Under the pieces are notes generated by a model that saw only the letters and a list, made by a program, of their open reading frames with translations, was not told the origin of the DNA and searched no databases. Below, in pieces: positions 9,201 through 20,374 of a stretch of 64,000 nucleotides of DNA. Both the position numbers and the translations under genes were made by a program. Source of the stretch: Labyrinthula sp. Ha (Eukaryota; Sar; Bigyra; Labyrinthulida; Labyrinthulaceae); contig JAALGZ010000016.1 in the NCBI GenBank assembly GCA_015227615.1, positions 558,001 through 622,000 on the forward strand, given 5' to 3'. Positions within the stretch are counted from its first letter, which is position 1, and each line of letters opens with the position of its first letter.

Positions 9201-10202
9201 TTACCGGGTTTTTCGGAGTTAAGAAAAAGAATGACCGGGGAGTTTAATATTTACGGAAGACTCAAGAAGTTAGAAAGAACAAAAGTACTCTTGGAATGGA
9301 GCGAGGAAATGAATCATGCTTACGAAAAGTTAACGAAGGAGGTTAAATTGGCTTTCTCTAATACATTAGGCTACTACGATCAGAAGTTAGACCTGGTCTT
9401 ATTTGTGGATGCTTCGGAATTTTACTGGAGTTATTTTATTTGTCAAACATCTGATGCAATTAAATTAGAATTTCCAATGGATGCTAACTATGATGTGATT
9501 GCCATGGCTTCAGGTACGTTTAGAGATAGTTCCTTGAATTGGCATATTTCTTCGAAGGAGTTATTTCCAGTGGTGATTGCATCACAGAAGCATTCTTATT
9601 TTCTGAAATCAAATGAGAAGAAGAAGATTCTCTTTACGGATCACAAGAACCTATATTATATTTTGAATCCAATCAAAGCGTCTAGGAAGTCTTATTCTGA
9701 AAGGCTGACGCATTGGAGCTTGATTTTTCAAGACATTTGTTTAGAAGTACATCATATTCCTGGAGAACAGAATGTAGCTGCTGATATTTTATCTCGCTGG
9801 CTTAATCCTGAATTTGATAAGGTGGAAGCTGACGAAGTGTTAGTTGCAGTAGCAACTGTAGAACATTTTAATGTGCAGCATTTCTGGGAAAAAGTTGATG
9901 AAATTCATGCTGGTTTACGTAACATAGATTTTACATTGAAATATGGAGACGCCTGGCCCGAAATGGATGAATCATTTTGCTTAAATTTACAAAAGAAAGA
10001 TCTAAAGTTCAAAGAAAATATTTTGAGAAGATATAAAAATAAGTTAGTGGTGACAAAAAGTTTGATTTTACCAGTGATTGTTCATACCCATCTACGCTTC
10101 AATCATGGGGCAGTGGATCAGGAAAAGAAATGGATTTCAGCTAATTATGTGATGCACTCTAAAGAAGTAAAAAAATATTTATGGAAGCTACGGAAAAATT
10201 AA
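6297..10202 (+). CDS. Retrotransposon Gag-protease-RT-RNase H polyprotein, copy 2
   Basis: An ATG at 6297, 43 bases after the LTR, opens a 1301-residue frame. The first 280 residues are a helical Gag-like region. A CCHC zinc knuckle begins at Cys282. A retropepsin-like DSGA motif has its Asp at residue 424. The RT domain includes the fingers and palm, the GAPQGW block and an IDD active site (Asp879, Asp880; most relatives have YVDD or YLDD). RNase H starts with Asp1038 and has its conserved Glu, Asp and His/Asp residues downstream. The frame ends at the integrase zinc finger after the two histidines. Gag and Pol are in one frame here, with no Gag stop codon, so the Gag:Pol ratio must be set otherwise. 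Copy 1 differs by one silent C/T change (8991). Confidence 0.95.
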   Translation: MSGVDQNELTRPLNQKQMLALYESMQKTLDSTRRAIEALQLSSNEKQLSNITQNGAMICQDFKVNDLKVLERKNVEKFIYQYERLSLQQKRDINLTQFVDLDLFIHLRRLDVTRTNEDLVDYLKILLLEMKEQALEEAEVMIAKHVKYNFKLREEDAIKILFSEVQEIIKLQPCTAKLNKKKIALAIFAKLPKYIWVEASRLSLNPALTDVDHVRLQQYVLECLPPLCVRNEMKKRVNFKKIQLGKFKESAPIEVNEVNTKGERKPHSHFKKQSSNDEPDLCNHCWFYGHRSFKCWMRLKLIRNGNKNPSSQPKPDGEVLRKRLLKWKENKKKGWKRNFKKPVEKSTFTSNEVTPANEGAVEDVETDIIEVVPAGSVDEIFLSECTDVANAEVRDVAENEINHVEAELVLETRKGPMVVDGILDSGARKTSGARNLFEKFCWKIEDIKRKTFVRVASGNLYPVFKIGHLLPSVRIPGFGDYSLGPVAVLLVEQVKNWTKLLIGKEVLKLHGLDPTQILVRRLRNTGNGRSSKLTEKVEKSVKSFKETCEVNECITVEGAYLANWFKSKVFGDLEFDVVNTMAINPHVFSEPGIENPLELQKGMVEAFAVEENKISFEEGGAWPEPVIFNARHDAELEELTGVGENLEVTREADLMRLKDLLKGKLKEIPAQIFGEDKKLKMEFDDLILHHVAAFGDDLSPTQLSLLKPMRCSLMEGTSVGVFNAIALGIEKEEFMKKRVDQMIKNKIVEVNDDPTTCMRAFVVPKKGPKKYRMVVDFRPLNAVTQKVVNNLPNIDLQVAKIKGNTIFGSFDLLSGFDYLPTHHNSQHLFTFGTPWGVSYPFRGAPQGWCNTPSLFSQRVITHVLTPASLWPNHALQWIDDTVLFALDVRAYMTLLRSFLKAIIDKRLRLNIGKCDLIAQSAVFCGHKLTKDGYRLDDTYLKKLMERPKPTYVHELAQLIYLGNWVSKMLPGFSELRKRMTGEFNIYGRLKKLERTKVLLEWSEEMNHAYEKLTKEVKLAFSNTLGYYDQKLDLVLFVDASEFYWSYFICQTSDAIKLEFPMDANYDVIAMASGTFRDSSLNWHISSKELFPVVIASQKHSYFLKSNEKKKILFTDHKNLYYILNPIKASRKSYSERLTHWSLIFQDICLEVHHIPGEQNVAADILSRWLNPEFDKVEADEVLVAVATVEHFNVQHFWEKVDEIHAGLRNIDFTLKYGDAWPEMDESFCLNLQKKDLKFKENILRRYKNKLVVTKSLILPVIVHTHLRFNHGAVDQEKKWISANYVMHSKEVKKYLWKLRKN
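10169..10175 (+). promoter_or_regulatory. Candidate -1 frameshift site, copy 2 (A7)
   Basis: Same A-AAA-AAA heptamer as at 3354-3360, in the same position relative to the integrase zinc finger. Slippage by -1 joins the two halves of the HHCC finger. Confidence 0.5.
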
Positions 10203-10786
10203 GAAGCCAATGTTTACATTGTCAACGTCCATCGAAAATAATAAGGAGACCTTTAGCGATTAATGAATTACCAAGTGAATGTAGAGCAGTTCTAATGTCA
10301 GATTATTTGTACATTTCACCAGAGGAAGGTTATGTGTTGACTTTAATAGATGCGTTATCAAGAGTTACTTTATTGAAGCAGTGTAAGAATGCCAATGCAA
10401 CAAATGTCATGAATATTTTATGGGAATGGCATTCTCACTATGATTTAGCTGATGATTTTATTCTACTATCTGACAAGGGTTCACATTACGTTAATGCAGT
10501 TGTAGATGCTTTTGTTAGGCAAAGCGGAGAAAGTCAGAAGTTCACGGTGGCTTATGCTCCCTACACTAATGGAGCCGCAGAAATACAAAATAAGCAGATT
10601 TTGAAGAATTTGAGAACCTTACTTTCAGAATATAATTTGAAGGTTGAAGATTGGCCTGAGGTTTTAGTGCAGGTACAATGTTACCTTAATTCGAAGCCAT
10701 TGAGAAGTAGAAATAATCTTACACCCTCCAGATTTTGCTGGGTAAGAAACCTAGAAGCGATCCAGTGGGGCGAAAGCCAAATTTGA
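10181..10786 (+). CDS. Retrotransposon integrase core, copy 2 (-1 frame)
   Basis: This frame is identical to the copy 1 frame at 3366-3971. It supplies Cys11 and Cys14 of the zinc finger and the catalytic triad Asp41, Asp98 and Glu134 (D,D-35-E). The catalytic core looks intact, which argues that the element was recently active despite the frame breaks on either side. The ATG at 10181 is probably not used as a start; entry by -1 slippage at the A7 run six bases upstream is more plausible. Confidence 0.9.
   Translation: MEATEKLRSQCLHCQRPSKIIRRPLAINELPSECRAVLMSDYLYISPEEGYVLTLIDALSRVTLLKQCKNANATNVMNILWEWHSHYDLADDFILLSDKGSHYVNAVVDAFVRQSGESQKFTVAYAPYTNGAAEIQNKQILKNLRTLLSEYNLKVEDWPEVLVQVQCYLNSKPLRSRNNLTPSRFCWVRNLEAIQWGESQI
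10732..10736 (+). promoter_or_regulatory. Second frame break in integrase, copy 2 (T-run)
   Basis: Same T4 context as 3917-3921. The integrase C-terminal motif continues in the -1 frame at 10735 and there is no canonical slippery heptamer. Confidence 0.4.
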
Positions 10787-12786
10787 AATTGACATCAATT
10801 CAAATGAGTGAACTTAAAGAAGTTTCGCTGGAGTTAGAAGGAAGAATAAGAGAGTACCAAGAAACGGCTTTTTCATTCGCTGAACGGTCAAGACAATATG
10901 CTAATGCTTTGTACAATAAGAAATACAAACTAACTCCGATGCATTTCCATGTGGGAGAGTTTGTATTAGTCAGTAAACCAAAACGTGGTTCGAAGGTAAA
11001 ACCTCAATGGACAGGACCATTTCAGATCATTCAACAATTAGGGTCATATTTATATTTATTGAAGAATTTATGCGGGGATGAAGAAGAAGTACATGCATCT
11101 AGAATGATGTTTTATGCTCCATCACACTTTTTACCTTCTGCAAAAACAAAGATTTGTTATTTAAATGATTCAGAAAAGCTTGAGATTAAGAAGTTGATTA
11201 AGATCAAGAAAAAGGATGATGAATATTTTCTGTTAGTTCATTGGAGAGGATTTCCATTAGAAGAGTCGACATGGGAACCAGTACAACAATTATTTGAGGA
11301 TTTGCCGAGTTTAGTGGTTGATTTTCTATTGAAGAATAAATTCAGTGGAATTAAAGCATGTCTAACCCGATTACGATTAGCAAATCCAGAAGCGGAAATA
11401 TGGAGTGCAGATGAGTATAATGTAGATCTTTGTGATTTGCATCTTACTGACAAAGAATTAGATGATTTCTTGAGTTTCGAACCAGTCAGTCAGTTTATGA
11501 TTCCCATGTTTAATTCGCTTTTACGATGGAAAAAAATCGAAGTTTACATATTGAAACAATGTATTTTGAAGTTTGGATTTTCTAAGTATGGGAAGTACGC
11601 TGAGTTTCTCAAGAATAGGCCAAAAAGACAGATTTACAGTCAATTGCAGCGCCTGGTAGGTAAACAGGCCATTTCTGTTTACACGAATTTACGGCTTGAT
11701 GTGGATGCATCACGAAAAGACAATAATAAATCTCGTGGGGCTAAGTATTTTATTGAGAAGGAGTTTAATGGAGAAACCCATTTATTTAAGTTACGAATCT
11801 TTACTGCCATGCGTTATGCAAAAATGCATAGATTGAATACAGAACGAGCTGAAAAAGTTGATATAATGAAGTATTTTAATTGCAGCTCGGCTGATGGTAT
11901 TGCACAGTTTATAAAGTTTATGGAAGAAAAAGGTGAAGTAGCATCCTTTCCTCTTGTAAATTGGTTTAATGTTGATAAAGAAGTGCAATGCTGGAAAAAG
12001 AAATTCAGGGAAATTAGCAGATTCGAAGCAGCAATGGCTAAGAAGAAAATAGAAGTTCTTAGGGCTGTTGATGCAAGAAGAGATGATTTGCAATGTGATA
12101 AATTGATGCCTGATTCTAAACATGGTTTTGATGTAAAAAGAACTAAATTGACAAATTTGTATGAGTTTAGAAAGGAGAATTTTATGATGCAGCATTGGAT
12201 CATACATCCTAAGGTGAAGTTCTTCCATGGCGATGTAAATGATTTCATTAAAAAGTTTGATGGTGGTGCTTTTGAAGTTGTGCATTTGGATCCGCCGTAT
12301 CGATTTATGGCAAAGAATCCAATTAGAGGGGCAGCTAATTTTTACGATACCATATCAGATCATGATTTAAGGAAATTGGATTTTACGAGACTAATGAAAA
12401 ATACTATTGTCTTTCTTTGGACCTTTCCAAGTAAGAAGTCTTTAGCCATGGATATTTTCAAGAAAAACAATATTAAATACATGGATCACTTGTTGTGGAT
12501 TAAACTTTCTGCTAAATGGAAATTGCGATCCACGTTTGGTAAGCTTACTCAGAAGTGTAGTGAAGAACTACTAATTGGTGTCTATGGGAAGTTGCCAGAT
12601 GTTTTGAAAAATAGGAACTTTGGTAAAGAATGTGTCTTCGCAGAAGTGGTAGGCAACAGCTGCAAACCGGAGAAGTTCTATGAAATTATTGAAGTGCGGT
12701 TTGAAAAGCAAGCTAAAAAGCTGGACCTCTTTAGCAGAAAAAATAATCTTCGTTTAGGATGGTTAGCTGTGGGGAACGAGCTCTAG
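10735..12786 (+). CDS. Integrase C-terminus, chromodomain, Myb-like and MT-A70 adenine methyltransferase, copy 2
   Basis: Layout is the same as the copy 1 frame at 3920-5971: integrase tail, chromodomain (about residues 155-205), Myb/SANT-like segment (about 260-330), and MT-A70 methyltransferase (about 490-650) with DPPY at residues 519-522. The only difference found is Lys627 to Arg (A to G at 12614), near the C-terminal edge of the methyltransferase and conservative. The long linker between chromodomain and methyltransferase has no stop codons or low-complexity decay, so the whole extension appears to be under selection or newly copied. Chromodomains in such elements steer integration to marked chromatin. 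A linked adenine methyltransferase could mark the target, the element's cDNA or its RNA, but that is inference. Confidence 0.87.
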   Translation: MLGKKPRSDPVGRKPNLKLTSIQMSELKEVSLELEGRIREYQETAFSFAERSRQYANALYNKKYKLTPMHFHVGEFVLVSKPKRGSKVKPQWTGPFQIIQQLGSYLYLLKNLCGDEEEVHASRMMFYAPSHFLPSAKTKICYLNDSEKLEIKKLIKIKKKDDEYFLLVHWRGFPLEESTWEPVQQLFEDLPSLVVDFLLKNKFSGIKACLTRLRLANPEAEIWSADEYNVDLCDLHLTDKELDDFLSFEPVSQFMIPMFNSLLRWKKIEVYILKQCILKFGFSKYGKYAEFLKNRPKRQIYSQLQRLVGKQAISVYTNLRLDVDASRKDNNKSRGAKYFIEKEFNGETHLFKLRIFTAMRYAKMHRLNTERAEKVDIMKYFNCSSADGIAQFIKFMEEKGEVASFPLVNWFNVDKEVQCWKKKFREISRFEAAMAKKKIEVLRAVDARRDDLQCDKLMPDSKHGFDVKRTKLTNLYEFRKENFMMQHWIIHPKVKFFHGDVNDFIKKFDGGAFEVVHLDPPYRFMAKNPIRGAANFYDTISDHDLRKLDFTRLMKNTIVFLWTFPSKKSLAMDIFKKNNIKYMDHLLWIKLSAKWKLRSTFGKLTQKCSEELLIGVYGKLPDVLKNRNFGKECVFAEVVGNSCKPEKFYEIIEVRFEKQAKKLDLFSRKNNLRLGWLAVGNEL

Positions 12787-12803
12787 TAACAAGAATGGGG
12801 CAG

Positions 12804-13068
12804 TGTTAGTTCAAGTTTGAAATATATGGACTGAAATAAATTCTTATTACTAGCTGTTCAAATACTCTTGAAATATGAGTACCTTATAATATAAGCGGTT
12901 TAAGCGAATTAAGAGTTTAAGAAAATACAAAAAGAAAACTTATAATTTTATATTTTACTCTACTTTTTGCACAGCAAACTACTTTGAGAACAAGCCGATA
13001 CAATCGTCCTTTTGAAAGTCCGTAGAATTTGTAGAAAGAAGTTTATTTTTGGACTATAAACGAATATT
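12804..13068 (+). repeat. 3' LTR of retrotransposon copy 2
   Basis: This 265-bp repeat of 5989-6253 differs by two bases (12886 A, 13003 A). The first change creates a TATAAT string. It is preceded by the same polypurine-like tract at 12791-12803. Beyond 13068 the sequence no longer matches the internal leader. Confidence 0.85.
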
Positions 13069-16000
13069 CCATAATTGGAAATTTTGGCTTAATATATGAT
13101 GTATAAATTTCCATGTTAGGATTCCGAGAATTTTTGTAAAATGCGAATGATCGGTGACTAGATAAACAATATCATTGGTAAGTTAGGGTTCTCAATTATA
13201 TTTGAAGTTCGAGCATAGAATACAGGAAATTCTATTATGTTCGGTATAAACCATTAATCATATTGACAAGAAGACACACTCTTTCCCTTGGTTTGACAGT
13301 TTTACAGTACTCTATCCTAATATCCTTGCATAATGCAACCATATAGTTGATTATCGTTATTAATAATTTAAACAAAACGTAAAACCCTTTTGTTAGCTCA
13401 TCTAAGGTACAATCAATTAAAATATAAATTCAATAAGCCAGTTTTCGTTACGGTGTGTCTACATAGTTTTAAATCAAAATCTTCGTAGGTACCGTGTTGA
13501 TGGTGTTTGCATCTTACCGAATGCCTTTGGCCTTTTATTCTTGGACCGCGATGGAACCCTACAATGCCCTTTTCACAATATAACCCAACCTTAAAGAAGA
13601 TCTGGTTAAACACCATTAAACTACCTGAACAATTATTTGCCTCTCATCAGTGCTTAGGAAGAATATACGAAAAAGAAATGATTTCAGGCAATCGCGTCAA
13701 TTTATCTGCCTGGCTATGGCAACGGAACCAAGAATCACAAAACAAGGGAACAAAATATAGACTACTACTTTTACTCCTAAACAAACGATGAAACCACCAG
13801 TGGTTCTAAGAACACCTATCTAAACTCAACCTAACTTCGTCATCCAACATAGAATCTTCAATGTGATGTATTCTCTGCCCAGTCAAACATATTTCAATAA
13901 GAACACTATTGTAGACAAGCTATTCCAATTCAAAATCTTCTTTCTATCTTTAAAATGGAAAGTAACTTGCAAGACCTTCCTTCTCTGGCTGAAATAGGCT
14001 GACTCTAATTGGAAGTTTAAACTCTAGTATTCTAAAAAAGCTTCTATTGTTCCTGCCCAGGTTATTATTAACTATGACTAAAAATATCTCACAAATGATG
14101 ATACTAAAGCTGTGTTTAAATCATCAGAGAGCTAAAATTCTATTCCCAGAAGATACAATTATAGTTCTCGAGGTAAAATTTCAGGATTAATGTCTTAGCT
14201 TCTCGCAAATGGTTTAATAGCTTGTATCTTCTAATGTCTGATATACTAGAGTGTCTGGGGGTAGATATCCAATGATTTTCTACTTTGTTAACCCATAAGT
14301 GAGAAAAATGAGAAGTTCTCTTAAATTATATTGTGTTTTCCCCCAGATTTCTGATAATTTTCTGGACTAATAAGTGCTGTTGGTTCCTCTAGTTCAAGAC
14401 AAAGCGGAACAAACAAAGTTCTATTATGTGACCCTAATAACTACGTATCCCCTTTATTTAGAAATAGTATGGTGAAATCAAATTTCACCAAGTATTATCC
14501 TAACTAATCATAAAATTTACCTATACGAATACCTTCGACTGTAGCGAAGTTCTTTTATTATATGTTGCTATTAATTGTGGTCGCTTTATGCATGTTCTTG
14601 TGTGTTTCTATTTCCTTGGATACTCACTACTCTAGTAACTTGTATCTCTCGTAATTAAATTCGATCTGAAGAAACTCTTAAGAATAGTTCTTCTAACTGC
14701 TCCTTCATCTAGATGGCAATACTTTGACTTATGATTTACACTACATAAATGATCCACAGTGTTCGCTCCTTCTAAACCCCTCCCAAAATTCTTTGTCTTT
14801 GCATGTTCTGCTATAGAGACATGATTCTCTCTCTGATCCTCAGTAATTACAGTTAAATTGTACCTGCGACCTTAACTTAAAATCAGTAAACATTTCTAAG
14901 CTTTTTTTCTTACTAGCTCTATGCTGATCAGGAAGTTGACTATCTATATTTATATCAGAATATGAGCATTTAACTTTACACATTTTCACAACTCCTTATG
15001 CGATTGCTTTATATTCCTGACTTACTTTTAGTTAGCTTATCGTCTTTAGATAGCGCTATCTCATACCTGAAGGTTCTAGAAAGAGCACCCTATGACAGCT
15101 GCAGGATATAGAGGCCTACAGATTTCAGTAGAGATTCTCAGAAATGAGAACTTTTTCTTTCAATACAATATATTGTTATCAGGAATAATTTAGCCTAAGA
15201 AATAAATTTTCTTAAGGCATAACTGTTATAAAGTGGAAACTAGTTTCTTACTTATTTACACCAACCCAGACCTTAATATTCTATGTCAAAGGGATTTTCA
15301 ACATTTTATCACTTTCACTCATTTCATTAAAGTTTACGGCTTTTAATGACACAAAATAAGTTTTAATCACCTAGTAATGCAATTTTGTCTTAATCTGCAT
15401 CTCTTCCCGGTCATAGAAATCCTTTGATCTAAGGTGCAGACATGCTTTTACTTTCTTAGGATTACTCGATCTCTACAAGCACTATTCTTTAACCTCGTAT
15501 TCAAGAGAACTATTATGGTTTGGTCTCGAATTCAAGGGCGTCTATTTGTTAAGTAACCAAGCATTTATGATCCAAAGGCCATTAGTATTATATCTTTGGT
15601 ATTTTAGTCCAGCAAGTATGTGTCAACAAGCTGTCGCTTATATTTTATGCCTTTTATATTTGTCAAATAATCACAAGATATTATGACTAATATTACATGA
15701 AAATACTTACAACTCCACCTACCTATTTATCATGGTCAAAACATAATGGATTTAAGCGCTTAAGAAATATTATGAGAGTTTTCCCCATTCATCATATAAT
15801 TCACTTCCGGCTAGCTTTCTGAAATTTTTAGTTGGAAATTTATTTTGGAGCATATTGGTGAAAAGGCATCTTTCTCTTCATATAAATATATACTCAAGTG
15901 AAAAACTAGAAATCAGTTTTATTTTCAATGTCCTTACTCAATAGACTACACTAGTCTACAGCAAAAATAGAGCTTATACCTCCTGTCGTATTGATGTCAA

Positions 16001-19000
16001 CATATTCTGCCCTCTTCTGACTATTACATGAGCCCCGATCAATAAGAGCTAGTTTCAAACTTGATTTTGAACAAAAAAAAACAATAATACACACTCAATT
16101 TAAAAAATAATATCGTGCGCGAGTATGTATATATTAATGCTTTAACCCACTGGTTACATGTGTGGACAATTGGACAGACCTTTTGAAAGGGAAAATATTT
16201 CACATTAATCATCTGTGATCTTGCATATACGTCGCTTACTTGTCTTCTAGCGACCTTGCAAATTATCGTATTCCTCCTCGACACATTCACTAAAAACTGT
16301 TCAATACATCTAATTTCTCGTTTTATCTCAACTTTTGACTATATTTTGCCAGGAATCTTAGGTTTGATACAATGTAACTTACTCCCAGCTATCTATGCAA
16401 AATCTGAATTTATACATATTTTTATAATCTAACTACTGAGAATAGAAATTTTTTATGTTTAAAAAATAAATGTCCAGGAAAAGTTTGGTCAATTCAAAAT
16501 AAATTTAACGTTACAACACCATGAAATAACTGTACCACACTTCCACGTATCAAAAACATAAATGATGTGCACCATATCTTAAGCAAAGAGTTTTCTAATT
16601 ACTAGTCTTCATCAGAGCTCATCTAGGTACAATTGAGTTTTTCTTCATATAATTCATATTTAACTAGTATGGTTTCCAGTATGATTCCTTTAAATTTGTA
16701 TGATAACATGTGCTCAAATCTAACTGTTGATTAGTACAAGTGTACATTACATAGCTTATAACTACTGAGTGATGTACATTCTTTTTCTTGCTAAATATCA
16801 TAATTCTCTAGAGAATCCATTTGAATTGTAATAAAATAGTGTCTTGTTAGTGGTAATATGTTATGAATCTATAACTTTTAAACCCAAAACTGCAAAGTGT
16901 ATCTTCATGCTCTCCTATCTGTTACCAATAGAAAGTTTCTAAGTATGACCCATATCTTCAGTCCTATAGATAATTATTTTGACTTATCAATAAATATCGG
17001 TAGTTTTAGAATTCTCAATCTGGATATTAAATTTGCATTAGGGATCTTAATTTCATAAGGAAAAAATATTGCCTCATGTGTGGCTGCAGCCTCGTGGGGA
17101 CTCTTATCCACAATATTTAATTACAAGCAGGAATATTTGTATTTGTTTCTCTAGTATATCAAATTTAATGGACAATGTATACCCTAAAGCTATTTCGTTG
17201 AATTATTACTATACACATCTATCTGTTCACTATATAATTTATTAATTTCTTAAATATATTACTAGTTAAGAATCAGAAATCAACGACGATGCTTGACTTC
17301 ATTGCACAGTAGCCGATACAACCTCATCCGATTAATCTATTCAAAAAGAACCTAGATCTAAGATAAAATTAACGAAAAGAATTCCGCATTATTCTCTCCC
17401 CCTCTCCCCATATATACTCACTGGTAGTACAGATTCATGAATATATTAAAGTTGTTTATTAATTCATGGTTAACGATAATTTATCTCTAATATGACAACT
17501 CTAAGTAAGAGTTACGTTATGTAAACTGTATCAGTATTTTCTTACCGAATAAACTCAAAATGATAAGTTACACTGCAAATCTTGGAATAATAGCGAGTGA
17601 AGATGAGTCTATATGAGTTTTTTAAAACCTTTTTCTTGAGCAGATGGTATATTTATTTTCGGAGGGTAGCATATATTATCAGCAAAGAACCATCTTAAAG
17701 AAACGTTAATAATACCTTTTGAATCTTTTTATTTGCGATCCTTTACCTAGGTAATTTTCAAAAATATATGTTATCTCGCAAGTATGATTATAACTATCTT
17801 AAAAAACATTAAATAACATTATTTTCTTTAATTTATCTAAAATAATTCTTATCTATCGTAATCTTACAAAAAATTAGAGGAGAATTATATTTTGCCATAT
17901 TTTCGATGACAAAAGCTGTTATATATAATATATTGTATCTAAGACTGTGATATAGCTACGGATCAATAGAAATGATGTTAATTATGGTTAAAATTGTTTT
18001 AAAAAAATGGTAATGAGAGTTTATATAAAACTTTGGATCAAATTTTAATGCCAAAGGCTTATAAATTGGGTCATAACTAAACAAAATATCTCAATGAATC
18101 TCAAATTGCAACGCTACGCCACTCTAAGATAGAATCACTACTTATTGGTGTCTTCTTAGGTTAATTTTATTTCAATAATAAGTATATATTTTACATTGAT
18201 AAATTATAACCCTATTGATCTCCCCTATGAATACCGTTTTATAGATTCAATGCATGTGCAACTCTGATACTTCATACCTATCCATTGGAGTGGCGATATT
18301 GTATCAAAAGTCTAAAATTATAAATATTGATTCACTAAAATTTTCATGGGATTGATGATGCAGTTTTAATCATCTGTATTAATTTAGCGAATTTATAGTC
18401 ATCAGTACTTTCATTCAGTATATTTTGTTCTCATTTTACCCTTCAATATGGGTCTTCCAAAAAAGGTTGGCCCCTTTAATCATTGATACTCATGACAGAA
18501 AAAAAGAGTATTGTGCTAATTTTTTATCACCTCTAAATTATTTTATTAAGTCCTTGGTTAAATTCAGATTCATAGGGCAATTTCTTCTTATTCCCTGAAT
18601 ATTCAGTTATATTGTTTTCTGAGTTCCGACTAGAAGATTTAACTAAAAATAAACTGGATTCCATCCCTGTCCTATTTTCTTTTATATATCTGGATATTTA
18701 CTTAATAATAATGATGCATAAACGTAATTTTTCGAGATATATTACGGGGATAACTGATATATCTATAAATTAAATTAGATGATAAATAAATAACGAAATT
18801 GTCTTTAGTCATTTTCACCATAAATCATACTAAATTTGCACAGCAAATTCAAATATTTGCAATAACATTCTAGTTCTAACAATTCAAACTCAAAGCTCTC
18901 CAATCAGATTGAAAGAAGACATTGTCACACTGAACTGGCTTCTTGATGTAAATTAGATTTTTTTCTTATATAATCATGTTTGAGCTGCTTTAATCTGAGC

Positions 19001-20374
19001 AATAGAGTCACTTGAGGAATACAAGAATGATAGAATATGCTATAGATAATGGATACTGGTTGACATTTGGATAAGTCGAAAAATACAGAATTGGATATAT
19101 TAAGTATACATTCAAAAATAATTCTGTACTGTAAGTACTCAATTTTTTAGCTTTGTATCCAGTAAAATCAATATATAGTCGATTTTAATTTTAACAATTT
19201 GATCAGTTTTAACCAACAAAATATCCTGCAAAAATGAATTTCAGCCAACCAGATTGTGGAAATCAACCAAAGTCCAATAAAAAAATACTCTCTAGCGACA
19301 ACCTGGTCAATAATATTTTTACTAAATAGCTATGAACTTGAACGAAAACTCAGCTTGTGAGGTTGATTCCGATCTATGAAGGAACGATGTATCTCTAAAA
19401 TATTGTCTGATGCTACCAGATTATCGTGATATTACTTCAGGAGTTCTGTGGAGGGAATTCCACTCCATCACCACAGAATTTAAAGCCAATCATAGCTATA
19501 AACCCTTTTACATATTTTATTTCCTCGTTTTTGAACTGATTCAGAGGCTGACGTAACCAGATTCAATAAATAAAACTTAAAGCGAACTCTATCACACATA
19601 TCTATTACGCTATATATATATATAAGCAACTTTGTTACTGTTTATTGTTTTCTGAGCATTTAACAAGTAAAAAAAAACGATTTTTAAATAAGAACGAAAA
19701 CATTATGGGTAAATTGTATATGTACAGTCTAACAATCCACTTTACATTACCAAAATTACACGCGGAAGCTATGTTAGCCTAGATAAAAACACCGTGAATT
19801 AAAAAGTACTAGTTGAAGCGAGTTACAAGAATTTTCGGATATTCCAAGAGCCGATCTCAAAGCCTCTTTCACACCATATTAATTAGACAACCCTGTATAC
19901 GAGGAAGGAATACTTTTAATTGACCGAAGTCGTTCTGTTTGCAAGGTATGGCTTATATACCTTTATTTTTCTAACTAATTTAAACATTGAGATCAATAAT
20001 CGGACAGCCATAGGTTCTAAAGTATGAGGATAGCAAGACAAAAACAGGTCTAAATTTTGCTCTAATACCACTAGGCAAGTGGTTTTAGTTCATTGACATA
20101 AGATATCTATGTAACCCATTCAAAGTTGTTTATGGAACAAATCCATCTTCCAAATAGCACTGGAGGGATGCGAAAGTTTACAATTATACTGCGTGTATTA
20201 TTAAAGATGAATATATAGAAACCAAATTTGATAAGATGTATCGAATACAAATATTTGATCTCAACCGTTTAAGAAATATTCCAGAAAATAAGTTCTATTG
20301 AAATGAAACTGGATAATGCTCTCTGAAAACATGGATTATTCCCTAGCATTGATAAAAATACAAGAACATAATAT
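13069..20374. other. Gene-poor AT-rich desert
   Basis: I see no supportable gene in 7.3 kb. The longest ATG frame (13507-13791, 94 codons) resembles nothing I recognise and looks like chance. A short TA microsatellite lies near 19612-19624. No tRNA, rRNA or intact transposon was seen on either strand. Confidence 0.6.

Larger units (their letters stand above)
5989..13068 (+). mobile_element. LTR retrotransposon copy 2 (complete, MT-A70-encoding)
   Basis: This is a full element: 5' LTR 5989-6253, leader, gag-pol frames 6297-12786, 3' LTR 12804-13068, total 7080 bp. All diagnostic domains are present: Gag with CCHC knuckle, retropepsin, RT, RNase H, HHCC-DDE integrase and chromodomain, so it belongs to the chromovirus-like branch of Ty3/gypsy. 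It adds a Myb-like segment and an MT-A70 adenine methyltransferase. The left flank is another copy, so a target-site duplication cannot be tested here. The right flank begins at 13069. Confidence 0.93.

Noticed and set aside
13069-13080. Target-site duplication of the retrotransposon
   Set aside because: The left end of the array is outside the window, so the flanks cannot be compared.
13507-13791. 94-codon plus-strand open frame just outside the retrotransposon
   Set aside because: No recognisable motif, no second exon with a short intron, and an overlapping frame of similar length on the other strand.
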